Positions 8,639 to 20,312 of a stretch of DNA of 64,000 nucleotides are shown here, piece after piece. Positions within the stretch are counted from its first letter, which is position 1, and each line of letters starts with the position of its first letter. The stretch spans positions 1 through 64,000 of the forward strand of contig NZ_JAKFUM010000014.1 of the NCBI RefSeq assembly GCF_021732705.1, read 5' to 3'. The notes below the pieces were generated by a model. That model saw only the letters and a program-made list of their open reading frames with translations, did no database searches and had not been told where the DNA came from. The position numbers and the translations under genes are program-made. The stretch is from Nevskia sp. GTDB taxonomy: Bacteria > Pseudomonadota > Gammaproteobacteria > Nevskiales > Nevskiaceae.

Positions 8639-8764
8639 GCGCAGCGTGGAGAGGGTGCGGTCATCGGCCGGGACCCCGGCTCACCTGCCCAGGATTGTGG
8701 CTAAACTCCGCGATGCAACTCGTTGTCGTCGTTAACCAAATTCTAGCAAGCTAATCAATCCCGC

Positions 8765-10354
8765 GTGAACGACTCCGATGTCCTGATTCTCGGCAGCGGC
8801 GCTGCCGGCTTGTCGGCTGCCCTGCGTCTGGCGGAAGCCGGCCACCGCGTCTGTGTGGTCTCCAAGGGGACGCTGGCCGGCGGCTCGACCTTGTGGGCAC
8901 AAGGCGGCATCTCCGCCGTGCTCGACGAAGACGATTCGGTCGAAGCCCATGTCCGCGACACCCTGATCGCCGGTGCCGGCCTGTGCGACGAAGCGGCAGT
9001 GCGCTTCACCGTCGAGCGCGGCCCGGAATGCATCGCCTGGCTGGTCGATCAGGGCGTGGCGTTCACCCATGCCGATGGCGAACTGCGCGGCCAGCGACTG
9101 CATCTGACCCGTGAAGGCGGCCACAGCCATCGTCGTGTCGTCCATGCGGCCGACGCCACCGGCCGCGCGGTCGAGACCACCCTCGCCCAGTTGGCCGAAG
9201 CGCATCCACTGATCGAGGTCCGCGAACGGACCGTGGCGATCGACCTGATCGTCGACAAGGTGGCCCGACGCGTCCACGGCGCCTACCTGTACGACCGCAA
9301 CAGCAAGGCGATCGAAGCGGTCGCGGCGAAGGCCGTGATCCTCGCCACCGGCGGCGCCAATCAGGTCTACCTGTACTCGTCGAACCCATTCGGCGCCAGC
9401 GGTGACGGCATCGCGATGGCCTGGCGCGCCGGCTGCCGCGTGTCGAACATGGAATTCATGCAGTTCCACCCGACCACGCTGTACCACGGCGATTCGCGCT
9501 CGTTCCTGATCTCCGAAGCGCTGCGCGGCGAAGACGCGACCCTGCACGTGCCGAACCCGGACGGCTCGGTCGGCGAACGGTTCATGCCGCGCTTCGACGA
9601 ACGCGGCGAACTGGCGCCGCGCGACATCGTCGCCCGCGCGATCGACCACGAAATGAAGCGGCTCGGCGTCAAGCACGTGCTGCTCGACATTTCGCACAAG
9701 CCGGCGGACTTCGTGCGCGAGCATTTCCCGTCGATCCACGCGCACTGCCTGAGCCTGGGGCTGGACATCACGAAGTCGCCGATCCCGGTCGTGCCGTCGG
9801 CGCACTTCACCTGCGGCGGCGTGGTCACCGATCTCGCTGCCCGCACCGATCTGGCCGGCCTGTACGCCGCCGGCGAATGCGCCAGCACCGGCCTGCATGG
9901 CGCCAACCGGCTGGCGTCGAACTCGCTGCTCGAATGCCTCGTGTTCGCCGAAGCCGCGGCCGCCGACCTGATCCGCGAACTGCCGTCGATTCCGGCGCCG
10001 CCGGCGCTCAAGCCCTGGGATGAATCGCGCGTGTCGGATTCCGACGAGGACGTCGTCGTCAGCCACAACTGGCTGGAACTGCGCACCTTCATGTGGGATT
10101 ACGTCGGCATCGTCCGCACCACCAAGCGCCTGCTGCGCGCGCGTCACCGCGTGGCCCTGCTGAAGCGCGAGATTCTCGAGTTCTACCAGCACTACCGCGT
10201 CAGCCATCACCTGATCGAACTGCGCAATCTGGTGACCGTGGCGGAGCTGATCGTCGAATCGGCCCTGGCTCGCCGCGAAAGCCGCGGCCTGCACTACACG
10301 CTGGACTATCCGGCGACCGACGAGATCGCGCAGCCGACCGTCCTGACCCCGTGA
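8765..10354 (+). CDS. nadB: L-aspartate oxidase
   Basis: 529-residue flavoprotein that oxidises L-aspartate to iminoaspartate, the first step of de novo NAD synthesis. The GTG start leads straight into a Rossmann FAD motif [14 protein letters not shown]. It has the family blocks [21 protein letters not shown] and [15 protein letters not shown], the latter lining the flavin and substrate pocket. A C-terminal helical domain covers about residues 420-520. Cytosolic. The stop overlaps the GTG start of mobA (GTGA), indicating translational coupling. Confidence 0.96.
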   Translation: MNDSDVLILGSGAAGLSAALRLAEAGHRVCVVSKGTLAGGSTLWAQGGISAVLDEDDSVEAHVRDTLIAGAGLCDEAAVRFTVERGPECIAWLVDQGVAFTHADGELRGQRLHLTREGGHSHRRVVHAADATGRAVETTLAQLAEAHPLIEVRERTVAIDLIVDKVARRVHGAYLYDRNSKAIEAVAAKAVILATGGANQVYLYSSNPFGASGDGIAMAWRAGCRVSNMEFMQFHPTTLYHGDSRSFLISEALRGEDATLHVPNPDGSVGERFMPRFDERGELAPRDIVARAIDHEMKRLGVKHVLLDISHKPADFVREHFPSIHAHCLSLGLDITKSPIPVVPSAHFTCGGVVTDLAARTDLAGLYAAGECASTGLHGANRLASNSLLECLVFAEAAAADLIRELPSIPAPPALKPWDESRVSDSDEDVVVSHNWLELRTFMWDYVGIVRTTKRLLRARHRVALLKREILEFYQHYRVSHHLIELRNLVTVAELIVESALARRESRGLHYTLDYPATDEIAQPTVLTP

Positions 10355-10962
10355 CCGCCCGCAGCATCAGCGCCCTCGTGCTGTGCGGCGGCAGCGGCAG
10401 CCGCCTCGGCGGCGTCGACAAGCCGCTGCAGCCGCTGGCCGATCGACCACTGATCGAGCGCGTGCTCGAACGGCTGGCGCCGCAAGTCATGGACATCGCG
10501 ATCAGCGCCAACCGTCATGTCGAGCAGTACGCGGGCTACGGTCTGCCGGTGATCGGTGACGGGCGCTGGGCCGATTGCGGTCCGCTGGCCGGCCTTGCCG
10601 CCGGCCTCGACGCGGCGAACACGGACGATGTGCTGTGCGTCCCCGGCGATGCCCCGCTGCTGCCAGACGACCTGCTCGCGCGCCTCGATGCCGCGCGCGC
10701 GCAGCGGCGAGCCGACCTCGCGTACGCCGAAGATCGCGCGGGCCCGCAGCCGCTGTGCTGCCTCGTGCCACGCACGCTGCTCGGCGATCTCGTGGCCTAT
10801 CTCGATGCTGGCGGTCGCACCCCGCGCGACTGGTTCGCCCGCCATGCTGCCGTGGCCGCGCCGTTTCCGGAGTGGCCCCTGTGGGCCTGGAGCGCCAACA
10901 CGCCGGACGAATGGCTGAACGCCGAGCGGCGGCTCTCCGACACCCTGATCGCGTCCGAATAG
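10351..10962 (+). CDS. mobA: molybdenum cofactor guanylyltransferase
   Basis: A 203-residue nucleotidyltransferase from the GTG at 10351, which overlaps the nadB stop. The N-terminal signature [21 protein letters not shown] binds GTP, and [10 protein letters not shown] holds the metal-binding Asp. MobA attaches GMP to molybdopterin to make the dinucleotide cofactor. Paired with moeA 9 bases downstream, so this is a Mo-cofactor unit. A longer frame upstream lies wholly inside nadB and is not coding. Confidence 0.92.
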   Translation: MTARSISALVLCGGSGSRLGGVDKPLQPLADRPLIERVLERLAPQVMDIAISANRHVEQYAGYGLPVIGDGRWADCGPLAGLAAGLDAANTDDVLCVPGDAPLLPDDLLARLDAARAQRRADLAYAEDRAGPQPLCCLVPRTLLGDLVAYLDAGGRTPRDWFARHAAVAAPFPEWPLWAWSANTPDEWLNAERRLSDTLIASE

Positions 10963-10971
10963 GCGGCCCGA

Positions 10972-12222
10972 ATGATTTCGCTCGAAGCCGCTCTCGCCGC
11001 CTACCCGGCCCATCTGCGGCCGCTGCCCGCGACGAGCGTGGCCACCATCGCGGCACACGGTCTGGTGCTGGCCGCGCCGGCGTTCGCCGAAACCGACCTG
11101 CCGCGCTTCGATCAGAGTGCGCTCGATGGCTACGCGCTGTGCGCCGCCGATGTCGCCGCGGCGTCGCCGGCGCACCCGGTCACGCTGCCGATCGCGCTGC
11201 ACATCGCCGCCGCCGCGCAAGCCGGCACGCCGACGCTGCCGCCGCAGTCCGCCGCCCGCATCCTGACCGGCGCGATGATGCCGGCCGGTGCCGACGCGAT
11301 GATTGCGCAGGAGCGCGCCACCCGCATCGGCGACACGCTGCAGTTCACCGCGCCGTGGCCGGCCGGCCGCAACATCCGCCGCCGCGCCGAGGAACTGTCG
11401 AAAGGCACGCCGCTGGCGCAGGCCGGCCAGCGCATCGGCCCGGGCCTGCTGGCCTCGCTGATCAACGCCGAGGTCTCGACCGTGCGCGTGCATCCGCGCC
11501 CACGCATCCACGTGTTCGCGACCGGCGACGAGATTCGCCCGGCGGGAAGTCGGCTCAAGCCGGGCGAAATCCACGACAGCAACGGCCCGCTGATCGCCGC
11601 ATTGCTGCGCAGCTGGGGCCACGACGCACCGACGATCGGCCATCTGCCGGATGACCCTGCCGCCGTCCGCGCCGCGCTCGAAAAAGCGTTTGCCGAGGCC
11701 GACCTGGTGATCACCGCCGGCGGCGCTTCGGTGGGCGACAAGGACTATCTGCCGGCAACCGCCGAAGCGCTCGGCGTTCGCCGCGTGTTCTGGAAAGTGG
11801 CGCAGAAGCCGGCCAAGCCGATGTTCTTCGGCGTTCGCGAAACGCCGGATGCTGCCGCAGGCAGCGGCACCCGCCAGACCGTGATGCTGGCGCTGCCCGG
11901 CAACCCGGGCGCGGTGCTGATCGGCATGGTGCTGCACGCACGGCTCGTCATCAGCCACCTGGAAGGTCAGGCGAACCCGGACCTCGGCTGGTCAACCGCC
12001 GTGCTCGCCGAGCCGGTCGAACGCGACAGCGAACGCGCCCGCCTGATCCGCATGGCGCTGAGCCACGATGCCGGCGGCGTCGCCCGGCTGCAGCCGCTGC
12101 CGAATCAGGACTCCCACATGCTCAGCAACCTCGGCCGCGCCGACGTGCTGGTGTGGGTCGAGGCAGGCGCCGGCATCGTCGACGCCGGCACCGTGCTGCG
12201 CTGGATTGCGTTGCCGGCCTGA
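10972..12222 (+). CDS. moeA: molybdopterin molybdenumtransferase MoeA
   Basis: 416 residues, normal MoeA length. The N-terminal MoeA domain has the signature DLPRFDQSALDGYAL (about residues 42-56). The central MogA-like domain has FATGDEI and the SNGP-type motif DSNGPLIAALL, plus ITAGGASVGDKDY (about residues 243-260). The C-terminal domain IV covers the last 80 residues. Inserts molybdenum into adenylylated molybdopterin. Directly follows mobA and converges on the acyl-CoA dehydrogenase gene with an 11-base gap. Confidence 0.95.
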   Translation: MISLEAALAAYPAHLRPLPATSVATIAAHGLVLAAPAFAETDLPRFDQSALDGYALCAADVAAASPAHPVTLPIALHIAAAAQAGTPTLPPQSAARILTGAMMPAGADAMIAQERATRIGDTLQFTAPWPAGRNIRRRAEELSKGTPLAQAGQRIGPGLLASLINAEVSTVRVHPRPRIHVFATGDEIRPAGSRLKPGEIHDSNGPLIAALLRSWGHDAPTIGHLPDDPAAVRAALEKAFAEADLVITAGGASVGDKDYLPATAEALGVRRVFWKVAQKPAKPMFFGVRETPDAAAGSGTRQTVMLALPGNPGAVLIGMVLHARLVISHLEGQANPDLGWSTAVLAEPVERDSERARLIRMALSHDAGGVARLQPLPNQDSHMLSNLGRADVLVWVEAGAGIVDAGTVLRWIALPA

Positions 12223-12233
12223 ACCGCTCGCGC

Positions 12234-13397
<1,164 letters not shown>

Positions 13398-13587
13398 GGG
13401 AGCGGGTCCGGTCGGCGGTAAGTGCGCGAAGCGTAACGGTTCGTAACGGCGCGGTCAGCGCGCCGCGTCGTTCAGTCATCGCTCAGCTTGCCCCCGCCAA
13501 TCTGGCGCCGCTCGCAGCGCTGCCCCCGCAGCCTGCGAGCACCGGCGATCCGTCCCGGATCGGCCGCTGCCCCCTCACTGCACCCAC

Positions 13588-14292
13588 ATGAGCCATCCCA
13601 TGAAGAAACTCCTGACCGCCCTGGTTCTCGTCGCGCCGGCCGCTGCCTTCGCCGATCCCGGCCACCGCGGCGGCCACGCACCGCGCCACGACGATACCGT
13701 CGACATCTCCGGCTACGCCGGTGGCAGCTTCCTGAGCATCGATGACGGCGTCGACAAGGTCGATCCGGACGGCAGCGACGTCGGCGTGCGCGCCAAGGTC
13801 TTCCTCGGCAGCGGCCTGTTCCTCGGCGGCGAGTACACCTATTCGGATACCGAAACGACTTTTGCCGGATCCAAGGCGCGTTATCAGGTCGACGAGTACC
13901 GCCTCGGCGGCGGCGTGCTGCTGCCGGTGTCGCCGTACTTCAAGCTCGGCGGCTACGGTCACTACGTCAATCAGCAGGTGCAGCTCGATTTCCAGGGCTT
14001 CGGCTTCCAGCAGGAAGCCGACGGTTATGACGTCGGCGTGCTGGCGCAGTTCGATGCCTCGCGCCGCCTGCAGGCCTATGGCCGCGTCGGCTACATCAGC
14101 CTGGAGCCGCAGGACAGCAACGGCAATGGCAGCGGCTCGCGCCTCGATGGCGTCGATCTGCTGATCGGCGCCAGCTACAGCCTGACGCGGAATCTGGCGC
14201 TGTTCGGCGAGTACCGCTACACGCAGCTCGACGACGACAGCACCTCGACCGATCTGTCCGCCGTGCGCGGTGGCGTGCGCCTGCGCTTCTGA
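13588..14292 (+). CDS. outer-membrane beta-barrel protein
   Basis: 234 residues. The signal peptide (KKLLTALVLVAPAAAFA) is followed by a His/Gly-rich linker and about eight alternating amphipathic strands. The protein ends VRGGVRLRF with a terminal Phe, the usual signal for the Bam machinery, and fits an OmpA/OmpW-like eight-strand barrel. The start could also be the ATG at 13600 (MKKLL). No ligand is evident. Stands alone between divergent and downstream plus-strand genes. Confidence 0.75.
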   Translation: MSHPMKKLLTALVLVAPAAAFADPGHRGGHAPRHDDTVDISGYAGGSFLSIDDGVDKVDPDGSDVGVRAKVFLGSGLFLGGEYTYSDTETTFAGSKARYQVDEYRLGGGVLLPVSPYFKLGGYGHYVNQQVQLDFQGFGFQQEADGYDVGVLAQFDASRRLQAYGRVGYISLEPQDSNGNGSGSRLDGVDLLIGASYSLTRNLALFGEYRYTQLDDDSTSTDLSAVRGGVRLRF

Positions 14293-14400
14293 GGCTTGCT
14301 GCGAGGATGGCGGTTGCCGTGACCTGCATGCCGGGTCGTTCGGCGACCGCCATCCGCCGTACACTCTCGCGCCCGTCCCCATTCCCGACTCCGCGCGACC

Positions 14401-14847
14401 ATGACCACCCTGAACCTGCTGAACGAACGCCACCCGACCGACACGCTGTGGACCTCCGGCGCCGTCGCGCCCGAACAGTTCGAAGCCCTCGCTGCCGCAG
14501 GCGTGAAACGCGTCATCAACCTGCGGCCGCGCGCCGAGCAGGGCGAGTTCGATGAAGCCGCCACCGCCAGTGCCTGCGGCATGGCCTACGCCAATCTGCC
14601 GATTGCCGGCCCGCATGAGCTGACCCTCGACAACGTCAAGGCCTTCGATGCCCTGCTGGCCGAAACCGGCGACGAAGGCACCATCGTCCATTGCGCGAGC
14701 AACAACCGCGTTGGCGCGCTGTTCGCGCTGCGTGCGGCATGGATCCACGGCGCTTCGGCCGAAGATGCCCTTGCCATCGGCCGTGCCCACGGTCTGGCGG
14801 CGATGGAAGCGGCGGTCGCCGCGCTGCTGGCGCAGGGTCCGGCCTGA
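14401..14847 (+). CDS. DUF442 / Blh-type protein-tyrosine-phosphatase-like protein
   Basis: A 148-residue DSP-like phosphatase domain protein of the DUF442 (TIGR01244) type. The pattern VINLRPRAEQGEFDE (about residues 39-53) is followed by the P-loop HCASNNRVG near residue 98, where Cys and Arg are separated by four residues, as in DUF442. Related domains occur in sulfide-detoxification and beta-lactamase-hydrolase-like proteins. The substrate is unknown. The short gap to the radical SAM gene suggests possible cotranscription. Confidence 0.75.
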   Translation: MTTLNLLNERHPTDTLWTSGAVAPEQFEALAAAGVKRVINLRPRAEQGEFDEAATASACGMAYANLPIAGPHELTLDNVKAFDALLAETGDEGTIVHCASNNRVGALFALRAAWIHGASAEDALAIGRAHGLAAMEAAVAALLAQGPA

Positions 14848-14892
14848 CGCCGAACCGCTGATCGTCCAATTCCGCCGTTGCGGAAGCCGGCC

Positions 14893-16836
14893 GTGAGCAG
14901 CACCGCCTCGTCATCGGGCGCATCGGCGACCACCCGCAGGCCGCGGGTGCTGTCGCTGATTCCGCCGATGACGCAGCTGAACACGCCGTATCCGTCGACG
15001 GCCTACCTGACCGGCTTCCTGCGCCTGCACGGCGTCGAGGCAGTGCAGGACGACCTAGCGCTGAAGCTCGTCCTCGATCTGCTGAGCCGCGATGGCCTCG
15101 CCGCGATCCGGCAGCAGATCGACGCAATGCCGGAAGCGGTGATCACCGCGCCGATCGCCTCGTTCATCGAGCAGTACCCGCGCTATGACGCGACGATCGC
15201 TCCGGTCATCGCCTTCCTGCAGGGCCGCGATTCCACGCTCGCCCAGCGCATCGTCACCCGGCGCTTCCTGCCCGAAGGCCCGCGCTTTGCCACCCTCGAT
15301 GTCTATGTCGACGACGACGGCGGCGATCCGCTGGCCTGGGCCTTCGGCGCGCTCGGCCTGGCCGATCGCGCCCGGCATCTGGCGACGCTGTATCTGAACG
15401 ATCTGGCCGACGTGCTGCGCGATGCCATCGACCCGCGCTTCGAATTCGTCCGCTATGCCGAGAAGCTCGCCGCCAGCCAGCCGAGCTTCGAGCCATTGGC
15501 GGCGGCACTCGCCGCGCCGCACAACCTGGTCGATGCACGCCTGCAGGCGCTGACGCTCGAGACCGTGCACCAGCATCAGCCGGACATCGTGCTGATCTCG
15601 GTGCCGTTCCCCGGCGCGGTCTACGCCGCGTTCCGCATCGCACAAGCGGTGAAGCGGCACGATGCCCGCATCGTCACCGTGCTGGGGGGTGGCTATGTCA
15701 ACACCGAACTGCGCGAGCTGGCCGAGCCGCGGGTGTTCGATCACTTCGATTTCGTCACGCTGGATTCCGGCGAACGGCCGCTGCTGGCGCTGCTCGACCA
15801 TCTGGCCGGCAAGCGCCCGCGTGACGCGCTGAAGCGCACGTTCCTGCGTGACGCCGACGGCCGCGTCGTGAAGTTCGACGGCGCGCCGGAAGCGGACATC
15901 CCGTTCGACGAGGTCGGCACGCCGACCTGGGACGGCCTGCCGATCGACCGTTATCTGTCGCTGCTCGACATGCTGAACCCGATGCACCGCCTGTGGAGCG
16001 ACGGCCGCTGGAACAAGCTGACGGTCGCGCACGGCTGCTACTGGAAGAAGTGCAGCTTCTGCGATGTATCGCTGGACTACATCTCGCGCTACGACGCCGC
16101 AAGCGCGACGACGCTGGTCGACCGGATCGAGGCGATCATTGCCGAAACCGGTCAGACCGGCTTCCATTTCGTTGACGAGGCCGCGCCGCCGAAAGTGCTG
16201 AAGGCGCTGGCGCAGGAACTGATCCGGCGCGGCGTGTCGATCTCGTGGTGGGGCAACATCCGCTTCGAGAAATCATTCAACCCGGCGTTGTGCCAGCTGC
16301 TCGCCGACAGCGGCTGCATCGCGATTTCAGGCGGGCTGGAAGTGGCATCGGACCGGCTGCTGGAGCTGATGAAGAAGGGCGTGTCGGTCGCCCAGGTCGC
16401 CCGCGTCACGCAGGCGTTCAGCGAGGCCGGCATCCTCGTCCACGCCTACCTCATGTACGGCTTCCCGACGCAGACCGTGCAGGACACGGTCGATGCGCTG
16501 GAATACGTGCGGCAGCTGTTCGAGGAAGGCTGTCTGCAGTCCGGCTACTTCCACCGCTTCACCTGCACCGTGCATTCGCCGGTCGGCCTGAATCCGGACG
16601 AATACGGCGTGCGGCTCGACCCGCCGCCATTTGCCGGCTTCGCCAAGAACGACATCAACTTCATCGATCCGACCGGCGTCGACCACGACGCGCTCGGCGT
16701 CAGCCTGAACAAGGCGCTGTACAACTATATGCACGGCATCGGGCTCGATACCGACGTGCGGCGCTGGTTTCTCACGCCGGTGCCGAAGCCGCGCGTGCCG
16801 AAACGCTTCATCGAATCGGCACTCGCGGCGCGCTAG
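14893..16836 (+). CDS. B12-binding-domain radical SAM protein
   Basis: 647 residues from the GTG at 14893; a TTG at 14878 is an alternative. The N-terminal region (about residues 150-260) resembles a cobalamin-binding Rossmann domain (VLISVPFPGAVYAAFRIAQ). The radical SAM core begins near residue 375 with Cys382, Cys387 and Cys390, a CX4CX2C iron-sulfur motif where most families have CX3CX2C, and has the GG-type block ISGGLEVASDRLL. The C-terminal part is a family-specific tail. Such proteins modify small molecules or peptides. No precursor peptide or other biosynthetic partner is adjacent. Confidence 0.8.
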   Translation: MSSTASSSGASATTRRPRVLSLIPPMTQLNTPYPSTAYLTGFLRLHGVEAVQDDLALKLVLDLLSRDGLAAIRQQIDAMPEAVITAPIASFIEQYPRYDATIAPVIAFLQGRDSTLAQRIVTRRFLPEGPRFATLDVYVDDDGGDPLAWAFGALGLADRARHLATLYLNDLADVLRDAIDPRFEFVRYAEKLAASQPSFEPLAAALAAPHNLVDARLQALTLETVHQHQPDIVLISVPFPGAVYAAFRIAQAVKRHDARIVTVLGGGYVNTELRELAEPRVFDHFDFVTLDSGERPLLALLDHLAGKRPRDALKRTFLRDADGRVVKFDGAPEADIPFDEVGTPTWDGLPIDRYLSLLDMLNPMHRLWSDGRWNKLTVAHGCYWKKCSFCDVSLDYISRYDAASATTLVDRIEAIIAETGQTGFHFVDEAAPPKVLKALAQELIRRGVSISWWGNIRFEKSFNPALCQLLADSGCIAISGGLEVASDRLLELMKKGVSVAQVARVTQAFSEAGILVHAYLMYGFPTQTVQDTVDALEYVRQLFEEGCLQSGYFHRFTCTVHSPVGLNPDEYGVRLDPPPFAGFAKNDINFIDPTGVDHDALGVSLNKALYNYMHGIGLDTDVRRWFLTPVPKPRVPKRFIESALAAR

Positions 16837-16843
16837 CGCCGGC

Positions 16844-17266
16844 TCAGGCCGCGCGCGGCAGTTCGACCGCGATGGGCGTGATCGCCGGCGCGGCGATGCG
16901 GAACTCGCCGAACACGACGCGCACGTTGTCGACGGTGATCGCCGCTTCCGACATCGCGGCTGACGACAGCCCTTCGCGCAGCAGACGTTCGCGGGCCGTG
17001 GCGGCATCGCGGCCGGCGACGAGCGCATCGGTGAACTCGGCCAGCGCCTTCAGACGTGGCGTCTGCAGCACCGGCACCGGCAATGTCGGAACACCGGGGA
17101 TCGCCGGAATCCGGCTCTGGACCACTGCCTGCTCGGCGGACGCCAGCTGTGAATCGCGACCGAACAGGCCGCGGCTGCGGAACAGGTCCGCGAGCATGGC
17201 GCGCGGCAGGCCGGTGATGCCGAGGATGTTGCTGCGGGTTTCGGTAACGGAACGGGGGGTGGACAT
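16844..17266 (-). CDS. uncharacterised protein divergent from a LysR regulator
   Basis: 140 residues from the ATG at 17266 (MSTPRSVTETRSN). I do not recognise it with confidence. The C-terminal half (PRLKALAEFTDALVAG... LREGLSSAAMSEAAI) faintly resembles the C-terminal helices of carboxymuconolactone-decarboxylase/AhpD-like proteins, but the CXXC active site of that family is absent. No signal peptide or membrane helix. Divergent from the LysR gene across 138 bp, a typical regulator-target layout. Confidence 0.55.
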   Translation of the reverse strand: MSTPRSVTETRSNILGITGLPRAMLADLFRSRGLFGRDSQLASAEQAVVQSRIPAIPGVPTLPVPVLQTPRLKALAEFTDALVAGRDAATARERLLREGLSSAAMSEAAITVDNVRVVFGEFRIAAPAITPIAVELPRAA

Positions 17267-17404
17267 GGCGCGGACTCCGGTGGCGACGCCGCAGCGGTGC
17301 GGCGTTTCATGGCGCACACGATGCTCTTTGCCACAACGCACGAGAAGCCCAAACAACTGCATCCTGATTTTGCGTTTTTGCAAATCTGCGCGACACTGCC
17401 GGGC

Positions 17405-18295
17405 ATGGACTGGGACGATCTCCGCTATGTGCTCGCCATCGCCCGCGCCGGCGGCCTGAATGGCGCGGCGCGCGCGCTGGACGTCAACCCGTCAAGCGTC
17501 TACCGCCGGCTCGAGGCCCTCGAAGCGGCGATGGAAACGCGGCTGTTCGAGCGCCTGCGGGCCGGCTATCGCCTGACGCCGAGCGGCGAAGCACTGGCCG
17601 AAGCGGCCGAGCGCATGGAACGCGAGGCGCTGGCGGTCGAGAACCGGATCAAGGGCACGGACGTGCGACTCGAAGGCCACCTGCGCGTCAGCACCAGCGA
17701 TGCCGTCTCGCTGCATCTGCTGCCGCGCTGGCTGGCCGAATTTCGCGACACCTACCCGGGCCTGACGCTGGACATCGCCTCGACCATCCAGATCGTCGAT
17801 CTGTCGAAGCGCGAGGCCGATGTCGTCATCCGCGGCACCGCGAAGCCACCGGATCATCTGGTCGGCCGGCGCTGCGGGCCGATCCACTTCGCGGCCTACG
17901 CCAGCAAGCGCTATCTCGACAAGGCCGGGCGCGGCCGACCGCTGGCCGACTACGACTGGCTGGGGTTCGACGGCCCGATGCTGCGCGTGCAGCAGGCGAA
18001 ATGGGTGGCCGAGCGCGTGCCCGAGGCCCGGGTGCGGCTGCGCTACGACAACTTCGCGCCGATCCGGCTGGCGGCGTCGTCCGGCCTGGGCTGCGCGGCA
18101 CTGCCTTGCTTCGCCTGCGAGGACGATCCCGCGCTCGAACGGCTGCCGGAGACGCTGACCCCGACTGATTTCCACCTGTGGGTGCTGACCCACCCGGACC
18201 TGCGCAAGAGCGCCCGGGTGCGGGCGTTCCTGCAGTTCTTCGGCACGCGGCTGGCCGCGCTCGACCCGGGGCTGATGATCGGCATGCCGGCCTGA
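17405..18295 (+). CDS. LysR-family transcriptional regulator
   Basis: 296 residues from the ATG at 17405, chosen because MDWDDLRYVLAIARAGGLNG begins the winged helix-turn-helix; upstream in-frame starts add a non-homologous leader. DNA-binding domain about residues 1-60 (AARALDVNPSSVYRRLEALE), substrate-binding domain about residues 88-290. Probably controls the divergent gene at 16844-17266 and itself, the usual LysR arrangement. The inducer cannot be inferred. Confidence 0.92.
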   Translation: MDWDDLRYVLAIARAGGLNGAARALDVNPSSVYRRLEALEAAMETRLFERLRAGYRLTPSGEALAEAAERMEREALAVENRIKGTDVRLEGHLRVSTSDAVSLHLLPRWLAEFRDTYPGLTLDIASTIQIVDLSKREADVVIRGTAKPPDHLVGRRCGPIHFAAYASKRYLDKAGRGRPLADYDWLGFDGPMLRVQQAKWVAERVPEARVRLRYDNFAPIRLAASSGLGCAALPCFACEDDPALERLPETLTPTDFHLWVLTHPDLRKSARVRAFLQFFGTRLAALDPGLMIGMPA

Positions 18296-18313
18296 GGGCT
18301 CGGCGCGCGTGAC

Positions 18314-18823
18314 TCAGCGTTCGCGGATCAGCACGAACGGCAGCCGCAGCAGGCCGCTGCCGCGCGTCAGCCGCCAGTCGGTTCGCGCCATGCCGAGCCA
18401 GACTTCCGCCGCTTCGCCATCCGTGGGCAGTCGACGCAGCTCGTCGACCACCGCCGGCCACGGGAAGCGCGCGGCGCGGTCGTAGCCGACGCGGGCGACA
18501 GGGCGTCCATCGGCCGGTGACGGCGCGATCGACAACTGCATCGGCAGCTTTTCGCGCGGTGCGCCGCCCGCCGCCGACTGCAGCAGGTTGACGCCGCTGC
18601 CATCCGCCCGAAAGCGCTTGCCATGCCAGCGCGGCAGGCCGCCGAGCGTCAGGCCGAACCTCGCCAGCGCCCGGAACCATGCCGGCCCGAGCAGCACCGC
18701 GCGGTAATCGCCGACCGGCAGCGCAGCCGGTGCCGCAAGCTGCGCGTGCAGGCGGCGCGCGGCAAGCAGGCCCAGCGCATCCGGTGCCGTGCCGGTCACG
18801 GGTTCGCGGGCGCCGTCGGCCAT
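18314..18823 (-). CDS. hypothetical protein
   Basis: 169 residues without signal peptide or membrane helix. Visible features are WHGKRFRADGSGVNLL near the middle, loosely like the GKRF block of GXWXG/DUF4334 proteins, and an Arg/Trp-rich C-terminus. I cannot assign a function. Lies 4 bases downstream of osmC on the same strand, so it is probably the last gene of the amgK-murU-osmC transcript. Good codon bias and full overlap-free placement support it as real. Confidence 0.6.
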   Translation of the reverse strand: MADGAREPVTGTAPDALGLLAARRLHAQLAAPAALPVGDYRAVLLGPAWFRALARFGLTLGGLPRWHGKRFRADGSGVNLLQSAAGGAPREKLPMQLSIAPSPADGRPVARVGYDRAARFPWPAVVDELRRLPTDGEAAEVWLGMARTDWRLTRGSGLLRLPFVLIRER

Positions 18824-18827
18824 GGGA

Positions 18828-20286
<1,459 letters not shown>

Positions 20287-20312
20287 CGCGCTGATCCGAT
20301 GGCGTTGATCGC

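Noticed and set aside
8639-8764. Sigma-E autoregulatory promoter before rpoE
   Set aside because: No GGAACTT-type -35 with a proper -10 was found on the minus strand in this gap.
13398-13587. Hidden small gene between the acyl-CoA dehydrogenase and the barrel protein
   Set aside because: No frame with a ribosome-binding site or recognisable protein. Nothing supported in these 190 bases.
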